Shown here one piece after another: positions 63,976 through 64,000 of a stretch of 64,000 bases of DNA. Numbering within the stretch: position 1 is the first letter of the stretch; every line of letters begins with the position of its first letter. This DNA comes from RFSX01 sp965230215 (GTDB taxonomy: Bacteria; Bacteroidota; Bacteroidia; Chitinophagales; Saprospiraceae). The translations under genes were made by a program, and so were the position numbers. Where the stretch lies: NCBI GenBank assembly GCA_965230215.1, contig CBDDKN010000001.1:2232001-2296000 (forward strand), given 5' to 3'. The notes beneath the pieces were generated by a model. The model ran no database searches. It was not told the DNA's origin and worked only from the letters and a program-made list of their open reading frames with translations.

Positions 63976-64000
63976 TTAATCAAAATTGAATATAAATTAT

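Overview
This is a gene-dense stretch of a Bacteroidota chromosome, probably from a marine or free-living Saprospiria-like lineage, although the exact taxon cannot be fixed from the sequence. The evidence is consistent across the window: type A C-terminal secretion (T9SS) sorting domains, SusC/FecA-style TonB-dependent receptors, OmpA/PD40 proteins, a bacillithiol gene (bshA), DUF4294/DUF4382/DUF4856 families, a mevalonate pathway with a GYDIA-type GHMP kinase, weak ribosome binding sites, and Bacteroidota promoter elements (TAnnTTTG). I saw no rRNA or tRNA gene, CRISPR array, insertion sequence or integrase, and no gap between genes longer than 300 bases.

Layout. 1-16.8 kb is mostly housekeeping: a DsbD cut by the window edge and a free-standing DsbD alpha-domain protein, dapD, a PAP2-like membrane protein, mvaD, a rhodanese lipoprotein, pth, a DinB/radical-SAM pair, TPR and OmpA proteins, rlmD, and a mevalonate block (GYDIA kinase, class II HMG-CoA reductase, type 2 IPP isomerase). 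16.9-32.5 kb holds a TPR protein, a DUF4382 lipoprotein, corA and an MscS channel, a heavy-metal-type TonB receptor with a Cys-rich partner, a YceI lipoprotein with a MerR/B12-fold regulator, bshA, an aminotransferase/sulfotransferase/SRPBCC operon, an alkyltransferase-like protein and a degenerate TrpF-like protein. 32.4-38.6 kb is a four-gene set that looks like iron uptake (DUF4856, imelysin, HTTM, TonB receptor), with a well-formed promoter and two similar imperfect palindromes in front of it. 38.8-47 kb returns to housekeeping (yqeY, rsmA, pdxA, a glucosaminidase, a DNA glycosylase, a zinc acylase). 47-53.3 kb encodes secreted proteins: a trypsin-fold protease with a P-domain, a DUF4440-like lipoprotein, a repeat protein and a small T9SS cargo.

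The most unusual region is 53.4-64.0 kb. A membrane-anchored TPR-CHAT protease-like protein faces a sigma factor, a membrane anti-sigma-like TPR protein and a stand-alone LanM-type dehydratase domain lacking the cyclase domain. Converging on these is a second operon with an E1-like RiPP recognition protein (two CxxC pairs), a YcaO cyclodehydratase ending in a PxPxP motif, and a signal-peptide-less sedolisin (S53) protease. I interpret this as a hybrid RiPP locus that combines azoline formation with LanM-type Ser/Thr phosphorylation or dehydration, possibly under its own sigma factor. No precursor peptide is visible; it may lie beyond position 64000. The product and the link between the two arms are inference.
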